The notes below the pieces were generated by a model. That model searched no databases. It saw nothing but the letters and a program-made list of their open reading frames with translations, and was not told the DNA's origin. Positions 7,884 through 16,689 of a stretch of 64,000 nucleotides of DNA are shown in pieces. The translations under genes were made by a program, and so were the position numbers. Location of the stretch: positions 1 through 64,000 of the forward strand of contig JAVBKS010000030.1 in the NCBI GenBank assembly GCA_031553935.1, in the 5' to 3' direction. Each line of letters begins with the position of its first letter. Position 1 is the first letter of the stretch. Source of the DNA: JAISDD01 sp031553935 (GTDB taxonomy: Bacteria; Bacillota; Syntrophomonadia; Syntrophomonadales; Syntrophomonadaceae).

Positions 7884-8636
7884 CTATTCGCTAAGTAACT
7901 CTTTTGGTATAGCCGCAATCTCAGGAAAGCCACGTTTGTGCTCACTCATACTAATCATGGAATTGATTTTGTTCATTACTTCCTGGGATACTTTTTGGTT
8001 TCGAAAAAATGACTCTATCTCCGCGTACTTTAAACCCATCTCTTGCTCATCCGTCTGACCAACCCATAAACCTCCAGATGGCGGCTTATTAATTATCTCT
8101 TCAGGGATTTGCAAGAATTCTGCTAGTTTATATACTTCTGATTTGTAAAGATCACCCAAGATCTGCAGGTCTACTCCACCATCCCCGTGTTTGGTGAAAT
8201 ATCCAACCCTTAGCTCGCTTTTATTGCCAGTACCCAAAACTAGATAATTGTTGTTCTGCGCATAATAGTATAAGCTTATCATCCGCAATCTAGCTTTGAT
8301 ATTAGCCCTTAAGAGCTTCTCATTATCTTTAGGGATACTAATGCTTGAACCAAAAACAGTTATCATCATCCGCAGTATATTACTTAAGTCGATGGAGGTA
8401 AATGGTATCAAGAATCGATCCAATAGTATCCGGCTGTGATCCTCATCGATGGGATCGCTTTCACAGGGTAATATCAGTCCATAACAGTTATCCGGAAAGG
8501 CGTATTTGGCAATAACAGCAGCTACCGCCGAATCTACTCCTCCGCTTATGCCAAGCACTACTCCTTTCGCATGAGCAGCTGCAACTTTTTCTTTCAGCCA
8601 ATTTGTCAGATATTGCGTTACCAATTGAGGATTCAT
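7884..8636 (-). CDS. nadE: NAD+ synthetase, ammonia-dependent
   Basis: A 250-aa protein of the N-type ATP pyrophosphatase family that amidates deamido-NAD to NAD using ammonia. It has the PP-loop GISGGVDSAVAA near residue 32, the GTGNKSE motif and YFTKHGDGGVD, with KPPSGGLWVGQTDE near the C-terminus. It lacks the N-terminal glutaminase domain, so it must use free ammonia or a separate partner. I take ATG 8636 as the start, because the longer frame begins with a TTG that has no ribosome site. It follows UPF0280 on the same strand. Confidence 0.93.
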   Translation of the reverse strand: MNPQLVTQYLTNWLKEKVAAAHAKGVVLGISGGVDSAVAAVIAKYAFPDNCYGLILPCESDPIDEDHSRILLDRFLIPFTSIDLSNILRMMITVFGSSISIPKDNEKLLRANIKARLRMISLYYYAQNNNYLVLGTGNKSELRVGYFTKHGDGGVDLQILGDLYKSEVYKLAEFLQIPEEIINKPPSGGLWVGQTDEQEMGLKYAEIESFFRNQKVSQEVMNKINSMISMSEHKRGFPEIAAIPKELLSE

Positions 8637-8720
8637 AGAAACCACCAATCTCAAAAATACTTTTTAACCTATTCCACAATTAGATTCTTATTCCTCTAAC
8701 TAATCCGGCAATAATAAAAA

Positions 8721-9476
8721 TCATATAGGCTTAATTTCCATTTCGCCCCATATTGCCATTTTGTCGCCTTTAATAATGAGAATTCCTCGTATCCCTTTAA
8801 TGCTCTGGGAATACTCAATTGCGGTTTCGAAATCTTCAACACTCTTGACTAAGTTTGCCGCTTGGGTAGCAGCCGCATCAGCCAAAGCTGCACTTTCAGC
8901 CTTGATTACCACTGCATCAGCTTTTCCAAAACTCAGGCTATGTCCAACTGTACCTGAAGAAGTACATAGCCCTAATGGCCCTTCATGGGGTAATATCCTT
9001 ATGCCAATCTTTTTGGAAAAAGGCGAATTCCCTGCAAAGATAGCCACCGTAACTTCTCTGGTGCTGTTTAAGAATATATCGCCACCGTTTTCGACAACGA
9101 TTTGTTTAACTGTCTCCTTTAATACTGCACCCATATGATCAGCTAATGCTCCAGCAACTGCAGCCATTGGCCCAACCTGCGCTTGCCAAGCTGCTTTTCC
9201 CATCACAGCAATAATATCTGGAGCACCCTCAGCAATGATTAGCGGCGTTAGTGAACTTTTAAAACTCGGGTATTGCTCGATATAACTTTCGATCATGCTA
9301 CGCAACTTGATTAATTCCAGCCGGCACTCCTTAACTAAATCCTTAGAATAACTTAGTTTGTCGATTCCGATTATTAAGTCGCTTTCTTTAACCTTAACTT
9401 GAAAATATTTTAGTTGGTTATTTTGGTGCCAGGTTCGGTAGAATCTCTCCCCATATTCCGGCAAATCAGTTGTCAT
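8721..9476 (-). CDS. UPF0280 (COG2122, ApbE-like) protein of the homocysteine synthesis cluster
   Basis: A 251-aa protein of the UPF0280 family, distantly related to ApbE flavin transferases. Visible features are YIEQYPSFKSSLTPL, the glycine/alanine-rich AVAGALADHMG, GGDIFLNS and SSGTVGHSLSFGKADAVVI. In methanogens a homologue has been linked to sulfur mobilisation for homocysteine synthesis together with DUF39 and NIL-ferredoxin proteins. Here the three lie in a row in the order HcyBio, ferredoxin, UPF0280, with three bases between the last two, which supports a joint role. The biochemical activity is not established from sequence. Confidence 0.85.
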   Translation of the reverse strand: MTTDLPEYGERFYRTWHQNNQLKYFQVKVKESDLIIGIDKLSYSKDLVKECRLELIKLRSMIESYIEQYPSFKSSLTPLIIAEGAPDIIAVMGKAAWQAQVGPMAAVAGALADHMGAVLKETVKQIVVENGGDIFLNSTREVTVAIFAGNSPFSKKIGIRILPHEGPLGLCTSSGTVGHSLSFGKADAVVIKAESAALADAAATQAANLVKSVEDFETAIEYSQSIKGIRGILIIKGDKMAIWGEMEIKPI

Positions 9477-9479
9477 GAG

Positions 9480-9902
9480 TTACTCCCGGCTAGGCAGCTC
9501 AAAAATAATCTTTATGGCATTAGCGGGACAACAAGCCACACACATTCCGCAGACTACGCAATTATTGTTGTCGAACGAAACCAGCATAGTATCGGCATCC
9601 ATATTCAGTGCAGCCGTCGGACAAAAAGCGGCGCAAGAGCCACATTGTATGCACATATCTTCGTTCCAGGTTATGCTCTCACTTAAAGGCTCATATGCGA
9701 TGTTCATATCTTCTAGATATTTCACGCCATTTTCATATTGTGCTTTGGGCCCGTCTAACTCAATAACCAGTATTCCTTCTTTGTTAGGATTAATGTCTGC
9801 TTTTAGAATATTTACGATAAGATCGAAATCTTTTACTAAGCGATAAATAATGGGCTGATCAGCCTGTGCTCTGGAAAAATAGCAAACTATTTTATTCTTC
9901 AT
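9480..9902 (-). CDS. NIL-domain ferredoxin, partner of HcyBio
   Basis: A 140-aa protein with an N-terminal NIL domain (about residues 1-75) and a 2[4Fe-4S] ferredoxin domain, seen as CIQCGSCAAFCP and CVVCGMCVACCP. It is the MA1822-type partner of the DUF39 enzyme, thought to supply electrons or to help carry sulfide in making homocysteine from aspartate semialdehyde. ATG 9902 is preferred, with AAGGAAGG ahead of it. The gene overlaps the HcyBio 3' end by 11 bases, so translation is probably coupled. Confidence 0.9.
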   Translation of the reverse strand: MKNKIVCYFSRAQADQPIIYRLVKDFDLIVNILKADINPNKEGILVIELDGPKAQYENGVKYLEDMNIAYEPLSESITWNEDMCIQCGSCAAFCPTAALNMDADTMLVSFDNNNCVVCGMCVACCPANAIKIIFELPSRE

Positions 9903-11133
9903 CTGCAAAACCTTCCTTCTTAGCCGCTGCTTCTTTATCCTGCTGAGTTAAAGATCTTATTTCAATATTCTCCTCAGCAGAAGGCAATGGAGCTACATGT
10001 TCTGTCAGTAAAAATTTCCCGCTCTGTATCCATTCTTTTAGTATAACCGCAATCTGTCTGGCTCGGGCATAACTTGACTGCGGAGTTGATACAACTTCCT
10101 TGCCCTCAATAATTATTTTACCACTGCGTAGGTCTTTAAGATTAGCATACCCCAAATCAATGGCCTTTTTGTAAGGATAACCTTCACTATAGTCAACAAT
10201 CGGACAGAAAATATCCTCATCTTTAACGGTTGTGTATTTTAATATCTCTTCATTTAGAATAGGAATAGGAATTCCCAGACCCACCCCCAATGTTACTCCG
10301 TAACCAGTATAACTTAGCCCGACTAACCATCTTGGATCCATCTGTTTAAGATCACCAATAACACTAAGGGTTCCTGCCGGCACCTTGGGAACTCCATTCT
10401 CTGTCCGCAATACATTCGGGTGATGCTGAGTGCCATTCCAGGAAACATAACCCACTCCACCTCCTAAGAATATCTTAGTCCCAATGCCTATGGTTTTGTA
10501 GTGGGGATCGTTCATTAGGGGGCTTAATTGCCCTGCACATGAATAGCCCGCATTTCCGATTCTTGGTCTTAACACTCCCATGTAGGTATATAAGGTGCGG
10601 TCACTCAAATTAACGGCACAATTATAGTTTTGATAGCCATTACGAGGATTAAATAAAAAAGCTTCATTTATATCATTTATCGTTATTACAGTATCAATTT
10701 TTTTATTCGGGTAGCAATCGGTGCCATATGAGCTGGCTTCCAATCTAATCGGTTTACCTGCTACTAATTCTTGAATAACATGGGCGCCGCCATATGGAAA
10801 CTTTCCTGGGAAAATCCGATTCTCCGGATCATTATCCGGTAATTGGGTGCCCCCCAAATAAACATCCACTGCCGCAATCCCGGCATAAGCTTCGACTCCA
10901 TTCAGCCATGCTTTGGTCATTCTAATCCGCGGGTTTGAATGACCTAAATTCAAAAATGCGCCTGATGAACACATAGGCCCAAAAGTTCCAGTTGTCACAA
11001 CATCTATCTCTTGTGCTGCCCTGCTGATTCCTTTCTCTTCAACAATTCCGATTATTTCTTCAGCCGTCACTACTACTGCTTCTCCGCGCTTTATCTTTTC
11101 GTTAATTTCAGCGTAACTTTTTTGCACAGCCAT
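9892..11133 (-). CDS. Homocysteine biosynthesis protein (HcyBio/DUF39), L-aspartate semialdehyde sulfurtransferase
   Basis: A 413-aa protein of the DUF39/HcyBio family, which in methanogens and several anaerobes forms homocysteine from aspartate semialdehyde and sulfide without the O-acetyl- or succinyl-homoserine route. Conserved features include TTGTFGPMCSSGAFLN near residue 47, YLGGTQLP, GTDCYPNK, NPRNGYQNYNCAVNLS, and GNAGYSCAGQLSPLMNDP with a conserved Cys. The start is ATG 11133 behind GGAGGAG. It lies 73 bases after metH on the same strand, so the product homocysteine is the substrate of the preceding gene. This is the core of the SAM-controlled cluster. Confidence 0.93.
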   Translation of the reverse strand: MAVQKSYAEINEKIKRGEAVVVTAEEIIGIVEEKGISRAAQEIDVVTTGTFGPMCSSGAFLNLGHSNPRIRMTKAWLNGVEAYAGIAAVDVYLGGTQLPDNDPENRIFPGKFPYGGAHVIQELVAGKPIRLEASSYGTDCYPNKKIDTVITINDINEAFLFNPRNGYQNYNCAVNLSDRTLYTYMGVLRPRIGNAGYSCAGQLSPLMNDPHYKTIGIGTKIFLGGGVGYVSWNGTQHHPNVLRTENGVPKVPAGTLSVIGDLKQMDPRWLVGLSYTGYGVTLGVGLGIPIPILNEEILKYTTVKDEDIFCPIVDYSEGYPYKKAIDLGYANLKDLRSGKIIIEGKEVVSTPQSSYARARQIAVILKEWIQSGKFLLTEHVAPLPSAEENIEIRSLTQQDKEAAAKKEGFADEE

Positions 11134-11206
11134 TTACTCAACTCCTCCGTTTAGATAAACATTAATTATAAAACAATAAAACCAATTAAAACTCAAAAAA
11201 CAGTAA

Positions 11207-13744
11207 TCAAAGTGATGCTTGGAATCGGTCCATTACTCTTTTAGCTATGATAACTGCCTGTCGGGCATCCTTGGCGTAGGCAGCAGCCCCTATGCTTTGA
11301 GCGTACTCTTCAGTTAATACCGCTCCTCCTACAATTACCTTGCATTTAAGCCCTTCCTTTTCAACTTGGGCGATAACTTCTTTCATCTGCGGCATTGTCG
11401 TCGTCATCAAGGCACTTAATCCAATAATATCTGCTTTCTCTTCTTTCGCTGTCTTTACAATTATTTCAGCATCAACGTCTTTACCCACATCGATAACCTT
11501 AAAACCATAGTTTTCCAGCATAATAGCTACAATATTCTTGCCTATATCGTGGATATCGCCTTTTACCGTAGCCAAAACGATCGTGCCTTGGTATGCGTCA
11601 GCCTCTTCACTCAGTAGAGGTTTAACAATCGAAAATGCCCTTTTCATTGCCTCTGCTGCCATTAATAGCTGAGGTAAAAAATAGAGTTTTTTCTCATACA
11701 TTTCCCCAGCTCTCTCTATTCCAGGAATTAAGCCCTTGTTCATAATTTCTAAGGGAGAAAATCTCTCTAAGGCATTGTTAATTGAGCTTTGAATGCTCTC
11801 AGCATCTCCCTTAAGAACCAGGTCTTGTATTTGTCCCCAGGTATCTGCACTATCAATATCTCCTGCCTTTAGCATCATCCCAGGCTTCATATTTTCTCTG
11901 TCGGCATCTTTGGTTTCAATGGTTGAATTAGCTAGAATACTAGGTATATTACAACTTTCACAGATAGTGTGCGGCATTTGCCAAGCTTGATTTTGCTTAT
12001 TAATACTTCTATTTCCATAATGCTCTATAAAATCTGCACATGCCGGATCTCTATTCAAAATAACTGCTGCGGCATGATAGGTTTCCATCATGCGTTCATC
12101 AAAAGGATTAATTATCGGTAAATCCAAACCACATTCATAGGCCATCGCCAAAAAAGACGAGTTAATGATCTCACGAGCCGGCAATCCATGAGAGATATTG
12201 CTAACTCCTAAAACCGTGCCCACATTTAATTCATCCTTTATCATGCGCAGGACTTTTAAAGTTTCTAAAACCTGGCCTTGCTCAGCACTAGCTGTTTGCA
12301 CTAAGCAATCGATATAAATATCCTCGTCACGCAAACCGAACTCTTTGGCTTTAGCATAGATCTTTTTTGCAACAATAAAACGTCCTTGGGCATCATTTGG
12401 TATTCCATTTTCATCTAGACAAAGGCCTAAAACCGCAGCTCCATATTTCTTAGCTAAAGGCAAGATCCTAGCAAGGGAATTTTCTTCGCCAGTGGTTGAA
12501 TTAATTAAAGGGCGTCCCACGCATTCTTTCAACCCGGCCTCTAATGCTTCAATATTAGTCGAATCTATTGATATTGGAACATCAACTGCCGACTGTACAC
12601 AAAAAACCGCTTCCCGCATTGCCTTAGCTTCATTAATTCCCGGTACCCCCATATTTACGTCTAATATCGGAGCCCCATTTTCATATTGGCGGCATGCCTC
12701 ATCTCGCACTAACTGCATACTTCCTTCACGTATATCTTGGGCAAGAGCTTTACGCGCAGTCGGGTTGATCCTCTCACCGATAAAAGCCAGGGGCCAATCC
12801 TTACCAATCAGTACAGTTGAACTGCGCGATGCCAAACCTCTTAGTGTATAAGTGGGCAATACCTTCGGAGAAAAACCTTTTAGAGTTCTAGCTATTGCCT
12901 GTATATGTAGTGGGGTTGATCCACAACAGCCACCGATGATATTTGCTCCCGCTTCATACAGGAGAAGTGCTGCTTCTGCCATTTCTTCAGGAGATTCCGG
13001 GAATACTGTCTGCCCATTAATTAGTTGCGGTATTCCCGCATTCGGGCAAACCGATATATTTATGCTGCTGTGCTTCCTAAATTCCTTGATAATTGGCAGC
13101 AGCTCCTTAGCTCCTCCAGAACAATTGGCCCCTATCGCTATCGGCTCTAAGGCTTCCAGTACCATTAAAGCCGTCAAAGGATCAGTACCGGTCATGGTAC
13201 GCCCAGATTGTTCAAATGTCATATGCGCGATGATTGGAAGACTGGTGGCTGAACGCGCAGCTAAAAAAGCAATCTTCATTTCTCCGATATCCAACATGGT
13301 TTCAATTATTAATAAATCTGCTCCTCCATGCTCTAGAGCACTTGCTTGTTCTGCATACACTGCAAAAAGTGAATCAAAAGTAGCGTCTCCCATGGGCTGC
13401 AGCAGTTTTCCGCTGGGTCCAATACTGCCGGCAACTAATGCCCGTCCTCGAGCAGCCCTCTTTGCCGCTTTAACGTTTTCGATATTTATTTCTCTAACCA
13501 TTTCGTCAAGCCCATATTCAGAGAGCTTAAAGCGGTTCCCGCCAAAAGTGTTGCTTTCAATTATATCAGCACCGGCTTCAATGTATTCGCAATGGATTTC
13601 TTCAAGTTTTGCTATCTCATTCATGCCAAACAATTCTGGACACATTCCGGTTGGCATTCCCATCTGTTGAAGCATGGTTCCCATGGCCCCGTCTATTATT
13701 ACGACTTTTTCTTTTAACATTGTTTGTAAATCAATCAAGCTCAT
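11207..13744 (-). CDS. metH: Methionine synthase, cobalamin-dependent, lacking the reactivation domain
   Basis: About 845 aa. The N-terminal homocysteine-binding barrel (residues 1-300) has IIDGAMGTMLQ and the zinc ligands in GANCSGG and GGCCGSTP. A pterin-binding domain follows (GERINPTARK, then DVNMG and NSTTGE). The helical cap and B12-binding domain carry DIHDIGKNI at about residue 730. It makes methionine from homocysteine and methyl-tetrahydrofolate. The SAM-binding activation domain of E. coli MetH is absent, as is common in Firmicutes, so reactivation needs a separate protein. The SD-like GAGGTG abuts ATG 13744, so TTG 13738 is another possible start. A SAM-I riboswitch precedes it. 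Confidence 0.93.
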   Translation of the reverse strand: MSLIDLQTMLKEKVVIIDGAMGTMLQQMGMPTGMCPELFGMNEIAKLEEIHCEYIEAGADIIESNTFGGNRFKLSEYGLDEMVREINIENVKAAKRAARGRALVAGSIGPSGKLLQPMGDATFDSLFAVYAEQASALEHGGADLLIIETMLDIGEMKIAFLAARSATSLPIIAHMTFEQSGRTMTGTDPLTALMVLEALEPIAIGANCSGGAKELLPIIKEFRKHSSINISVCPNAGIPQLINGQTVFPESPEEMAEAALLLYEAGANIIGGCCGSTPLHIQAIARTLKGFSPKVLPTYTLRGLASRSSTVLIGKDWPLAFIGERINPTARKALAQDIREGSMQLVRDEACRQYENGAPILDVNMGVPGINEAKAMREAVFCVQSAVDVPISIDSTNIEALEAGLKECVGRPLINSTTGEENSLARILPLAKKYGAAVLGLCLDENGIPNDAQGRFIVAKKIYAKAKEFGLRDEDIYIDCLVQTASAEQGQVLETLKVLRMIKDELNVGTVLGVSNISHGLPAREIINSSFLAMAYECGLDLPIINPFDERMMETYHAAAVILNRDPACADFIEHYGNRSINKQNQAWQMPHTICESCNIPSILANSTIETKDADRENMKPGMMLKAGDIDSADTWGQIQDLVLKGDAESIQSSINNALERFSPLEIMNKGLIPGIERAGEMYEKKLYFLPQLLMAAEAMKRAFSIVKPLLSEEADAYQGTIVLATVKGDIHDIGKNIVAIMLENYGFKVIDVGKDVDAEIIVKTAKEEKADIIGLSALMTTTMPQMKEVIAQVEKEGLKCKVIVGGAVLTEEYAQSIGAAAYAKDARQAVIIAKRVMDRFQASL

Positions 13745-13761
13745 CACCTCTATGACTAAAA

Positions 13762-13790
13762 TAAAAAGACCTCTTAATAAAATAAGAGGG
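13762..13790 (-). terminator. Expression-platform terminator of the SAM riboswitch
   Basis: On the minus strand CCTCTTA, a TTTTA loop and TTAAGAGG are followed by TCTTTTTATTTT. This intrinsic terminator lies between the aptamer and metH and should form when SAM is bound. Confidence 0.9.
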
Positions 13791-13802
13791 CTATTACTAT
13801 CC

Positions 13803-13888
13803 CCTCTCATCTTTCAGGAATTGGCACCATACTTACTGCGGTTGCCGGGTTTCATTGGGCCAGTCCCTCCACCTCTCTGGATAAGAGT
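13803..13888 (-). promoter_or_regulatory. SAM-I (S-box) riboswitch aptamer
   Basis: The minus strand reads through the S-box consensus in order: CTTATCCAGAGAGGTGGAGG, GACTGGCCC, ATGAAACCCGGCAACC, GGTGCCAATTCC and a closing AGATGAGAG that pairs with the opening CTCTTATC. It is followed by an intrinsic terminator and metH. High SAM should terminate transcription and so shut down methionine and probably homocysteine synthesis downstream. Confidence 0.97.
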
Positions 13889-13921
13889 AAAATACTATAT
13901 GCTATTATCTAGATTAATAAA

Positions 13922-13968
13922 TAAAAAACTTCTGATTCGTTTTAAGAGTGATATTAAATGCGAATCAG
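13922..13968 (-). terminator. Terminator after tatA
   Basis: On the minus strand CTGATTCG-cATTTAA pairs with TTAAAaCGAATCAG and is followed by AAG and TTTTTT. It lies directly after the tatA stop and upstream of the riboswitch promoter. Confidence 0.85.
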
Positions 13969-13970
13969 TA

Positions 13971-14291
13971 TTAGTTCACAGTTTTAGTCTCTATTTCGCT
14001 TTCCTTTTGTGTTTTCAATTCCTCTTGACCCGCTTTATCATTTAGAGATACTAAGTCTACATCCGGAAAAATCGGCTCAGTGGCCGGAATACTTTTGGGT
14101 GGCGGCTCATCAAATCTCATTGCTTCTTCAATGTCTTTTTGAACCCCAGATGTAACCTTTTTAAAATCACTAAAAGCCTTACCTAAACCCCGGGCAACTT
14201 CCGGCAGTTTACCCGGTCCAACAATGACTAAGGCAATAAGTAATACAATCATCAATTCCCAGGGTCCGATATTGCCAATAAATGCAAACAT
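13971..14291 (-). CDS. tatA: Twin-arginine translocase subunit TatA/E
   Basis: A 106-aa protein with one N-terminal membrane helix (PWELMIVLLIALVIVGP) and the invariant GPGKLPEVARGLGKA amphipathic hinge and helix, then a charged tail. TatA forms the protein-conducting part of the twin-arginine system, which exports folded cofactor proteins. No tatC is in the window. The likely client here is the formate dehydrogenase alpha subunit at 35724, which has a Tat leader. It is a single gene with its own terminator. Confidence 0.93.
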   Translation of the reverse strand: MFAFIGNIGPWELMIVLLIALVIVGPGKLPEVARGLGKAFSDFKKVTSGVQKDIEEAMRFDEPPPKSIPATEPIFPDVDLVSLNDKAGQEELKTQKESEIETKTVN

Positions 14292-14447
14292 ATATACACC
14301 CTACCCGAGTATTTTAATACTTTTAGAAATAATCTCAACTAATTTTACTTTTCTTGCGCCAATATAGCAAATAAAATTTATTCCACCCATTCCGTCAACT
14401 ACATGCTAAACTCATGAAATCACTTATATCCATTGCTGTAATAATAG

Positions 14448-14499
14448 AAAGCCCACGGTTGAATCCGCATTTAATACGGTATAGTCGCAGGCTTTTATT
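14448..14499. terminator. Possible bidirectional hairpin between tatA and the small membrane protein gene
   Basis: AAAGCCC at 14448 and GGCTTTTATTT at 14489 can pair around an inner CCG...CGG element. It lies downstream of the 14571-14900 gene on the minus strand and has T-rich sequence on both sides. Confidence 0.35.
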
Positions 14500-14570
14500 T
14501 GGGCGCATTTCTTTATAGATGATCAATCTGACCAAAATCTTACTTGCAAATAGTTACTTGTATATAGTAA

Positions 14571-14900
14571 TTATCTTAGAGTAGTTGGCACGAACGCATC
14601 AACAATACCTATGACAAATGAGGCCAATATGGCACCCCAGAAAGATACTGCCAAATAACTTGGAATAATGAACTGAGCTAAGTAAATAACCACAACTGCT
14701 GTTACAAAGCCCACGATTCCACGAGAGCGTGGTGAAACGCTTTCTCCCATAATCATTTCAACTAAATAACCTAATACGGCAATTACAATTGCTGCAATTA
14801 GAGCTCCAGTAAATCCAGCAACAGTAACTCCAGGTAATAGAAATCCAATTAACAATAAAACAACTGCTGATACTACGAAGCGAATAATTGTACCTATCAT
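14571..14900 (-). CDS. Small four-helix membrane protein (phage-holin-family superfamily IV / YvlD-like)
   Basis: A 109-aa very hydrophobic protein with four membrane segments: IIRFVVSAVVLLLIGFLLPGV, ALIAAIVIAVLGYLVEMI, RGIVGFVTAVVVIYLAQFI and FWGAILASFVIGIVDAF. It matches the group annotated as phage holin family or 4-TMS membrane proteins (YvlD-like). In Bacilli such genes belong to envelope-stress regulons, and lysis function is unlikely. AGGAGA precedes the ATG, and a TATAAT (plus-strand ATTATA 14931-14936) lies upstream. It is divergent from comM. Confidence 0.7.
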   Translation of the reverse strand: MIGTIIRFVVSAVVLLLIGFLLPGVTVAGFTGALIAAIVIAVLGYLVEMIMGESVSPRSRGIVGFVTAVVVIYLAQFIIPSYLAVSFWGAILASFVIGIVDAFVPTTLR

Positions 14901-14984
14901 GCACTTTCTCTCCTTTAAATTTGATCTTATATTATAGTCCCTAATATTTTAGATAAATATTCAAATGCTTGTAATGAATTAGTA

Positions 14985-15012
14985 TTAATTTTTTGGCTAA
15001 AAAAGGTATAAT
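14985..15012 (+). promoter_or_regulatory. Probable promoter of comM
   Basis: A perfect TATAAT at 15007-15012 with a poor -35 (TTAATT at 14985-14990), followed by AGGAGG just before the comM start. Confidence 0.5.
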
Positions 15013-15052
15013 AACTAAATAAAAGATGTTTTATATGTAGGAGGTTACACAG

Positions 15053-16582
15053 ATGTTAGCCACCCTATATTCCTTGACGATAATCGGCATCGACGCCCAA
15101 ATAATTACTGTTGAAGTTGACATACAAAATGGCTTGCCTGCCTTCGAACTTGTGGGCTTAGCATCAGCTGCCACTAAAGAAGCCCGCGAGCGAGTCCGTT
15201 CAGCAATTAAGAACTCTGGTTTTAGTTTTCCTAATCGCCGCATAACCGTTAATCTGGCTCCAGCAGATCTTAAGAAAGAAGGAAGCCACTTCGATCTTGC
15301 GATTGCATTAGGAATATTGCAAGCCACTGAACAGTTAACTTCCCCGATTCCAGATCATCATTTCTTTTGCGGAGAATTATCCTTAAATGGTGATTTGCGT
15401 TCAGTTCCAGGTATTCTTCCCATGGCTTTAGAATTAGCTAAATACCAGCAAGAGAGTATATTCGTTATCCCGGAGGCCAATCTTAGAGAGGCTTCGTTAG
15501 TTAATGAGATCCAAACATTATCAGCTAGTGACCTAAAAGAAACTGCCGCTTATATAAATGGCGAAAACACTTTAAATCGGCCGAAAACGAAAAAGACGAG
15601 AAAAACTAAAAAAAACTCTCCTAGTAGATTTAACGAAATCAAAGGCCAGGATATGGCTAAACGCGCTTTGGTCATAGCTGCTGCCGGCATGCATAATATT
15701 TTGATGATAGGACCACCAGGCTCTGGAAAAACCATGCTGGCTCGCAGATTCTCTGAGTTCTTGCCCCCAATGAGCCGCGCCGAAATTCTCGAAACAACGC
15801 GTATCTATTCAGTTGCTTCACTGCTCAATCCAACTCACCCTCTAGTAGATAGCAGACCATTTAGAGCTCCCCACAAGAACGCCTCTTCCGCAAGTATAAT
15901 CGGCGGCGGACGAATTCCCCGTCCCGGGGAAATAAGTTTAGCTCAAAACGGGGTGCTTTTTTTAGATGAGATTCCTGAATTCAGCCGTGATGTACTTGAA
16001 GCTTTACGCCAGCCACTTGAAGATAAAGTAGTAACAGTAGCCAGAACCCTAGCAACTATTACTTATCCTGCCAACTTTTTACTGATTGCCAGTATGAACC
16101 CATGCCCTTGCGGTTATTGGGGATCTGAACAGCTCTGCACTTGCAGTCCTGCACAGATACAAAGATATCTTAATCGCATATCAGGCCCTTTACTTGACCG
16201 CATAGATCTGCAAGTCGAGGTCCCTAAATTAAAACTTGAACAATTACAGTCACCGCCGAATTTCACTAGTTTGGATGAGCTTAAAGCCTCGATTTGGGAT
16301 TCTCAACAACGACAGCGGGAGCGGTTTTCACATTCTGATACTAAACTGAATTCAGAAATGCAGCCTAACGAAGTACAACAACACTGCAAGCTCGATATTG
16401 AAGCCCAAGAGATGATGGCATCAGTCTTCCAGCACCTGCAGTTCAGTGCCAGGTCGTATGACCGCATACTAAAGATAAGCAGAACCATTGCTGACCTAGA
16501 CGGCAAAGATGACATTAATGCCAATCACTTAGCTGAAGCAATTCAGTACCGAAACCTAGATCGAAAGTATTGGAGCCATTAA
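15053..16582 (+). CDS. comM: ComM/YifB-family Mg-chelatase-like AAA+ ATPase
   Basis: A 509-aa protein with an N-terminal Lon-protease-fold ChlI domain (residues 1-170; PAFELVGLASAATKEARERV, NLAPADLKKEG), a Walker A GPPGSGKTM near residue 223, FLDEIPEF, and a C-terminal Mg-chelatase-like lid (about 390-509). Some members (ComM of Gammaproteobacteria) are hexameric helicases that promote branch migration when transformed DNA is integrated; the role in Firmicutes is not settled. AGGAGG precedes the ATG. The length is normal for the family. Confidence 0.93.
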   Translation: MLATLYSLTIIGIDAQIITVEVDIQNGLPAFELVGLASAATKEARERVRSAIKNSGFSFPNRRITVNLAPADLKKEGSHFDLAIALGILQATEQLTSPIPDHHFFCGELSLNGDLRSVPGILPMALELAKYQQESIFVIPEANLREASLVNEIQTLSASDLKETAAYINGENTLNRPKTKKTRKTKKNSPSRFNEIKGQDMAKRALVIAAAGMHNILMIGPPGSGKTMLARRFSEFLPPMSRAEILETTRIYSVASLLNPTHPLVDSRPFRAPHKNASSASIIGGGRIPRPGEISLAQNGVLFLDEIPEFSRDVLEALRQPLEDKVVTVARTLATITYPANFLLIASMNPCPCGYWGSEQLCTCSPAQIQRYLNRISGPLLDRIDLQVEVPKLKLEQLQSPPNFTSLDELKASIWDSQQRQRERFSHSDTKLNSEMQPNEVQQHCKLDIEAQEMMASVFQHLQFSARSYDRILKISRTIADLDGKDDINANHLAEAIQYRNLDRKYWSH

Positions 16583-16689
16583 TAAGTCGTAAATGACTCT
16601 TTGAATTTGCCTTCCACTAAAGCCAAAAAATTTTCGTTATATATTATTTCCATTATTCTCGATATAACTTGTATATAGGAGGAATGGAA

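Noticed and set aside
12492..13670. Long open frames on the plus strand opposite metH
   Set aside because: They are antisense to a well-supported gene, have no ribosome site or family match, and follow from the codon use of metH.
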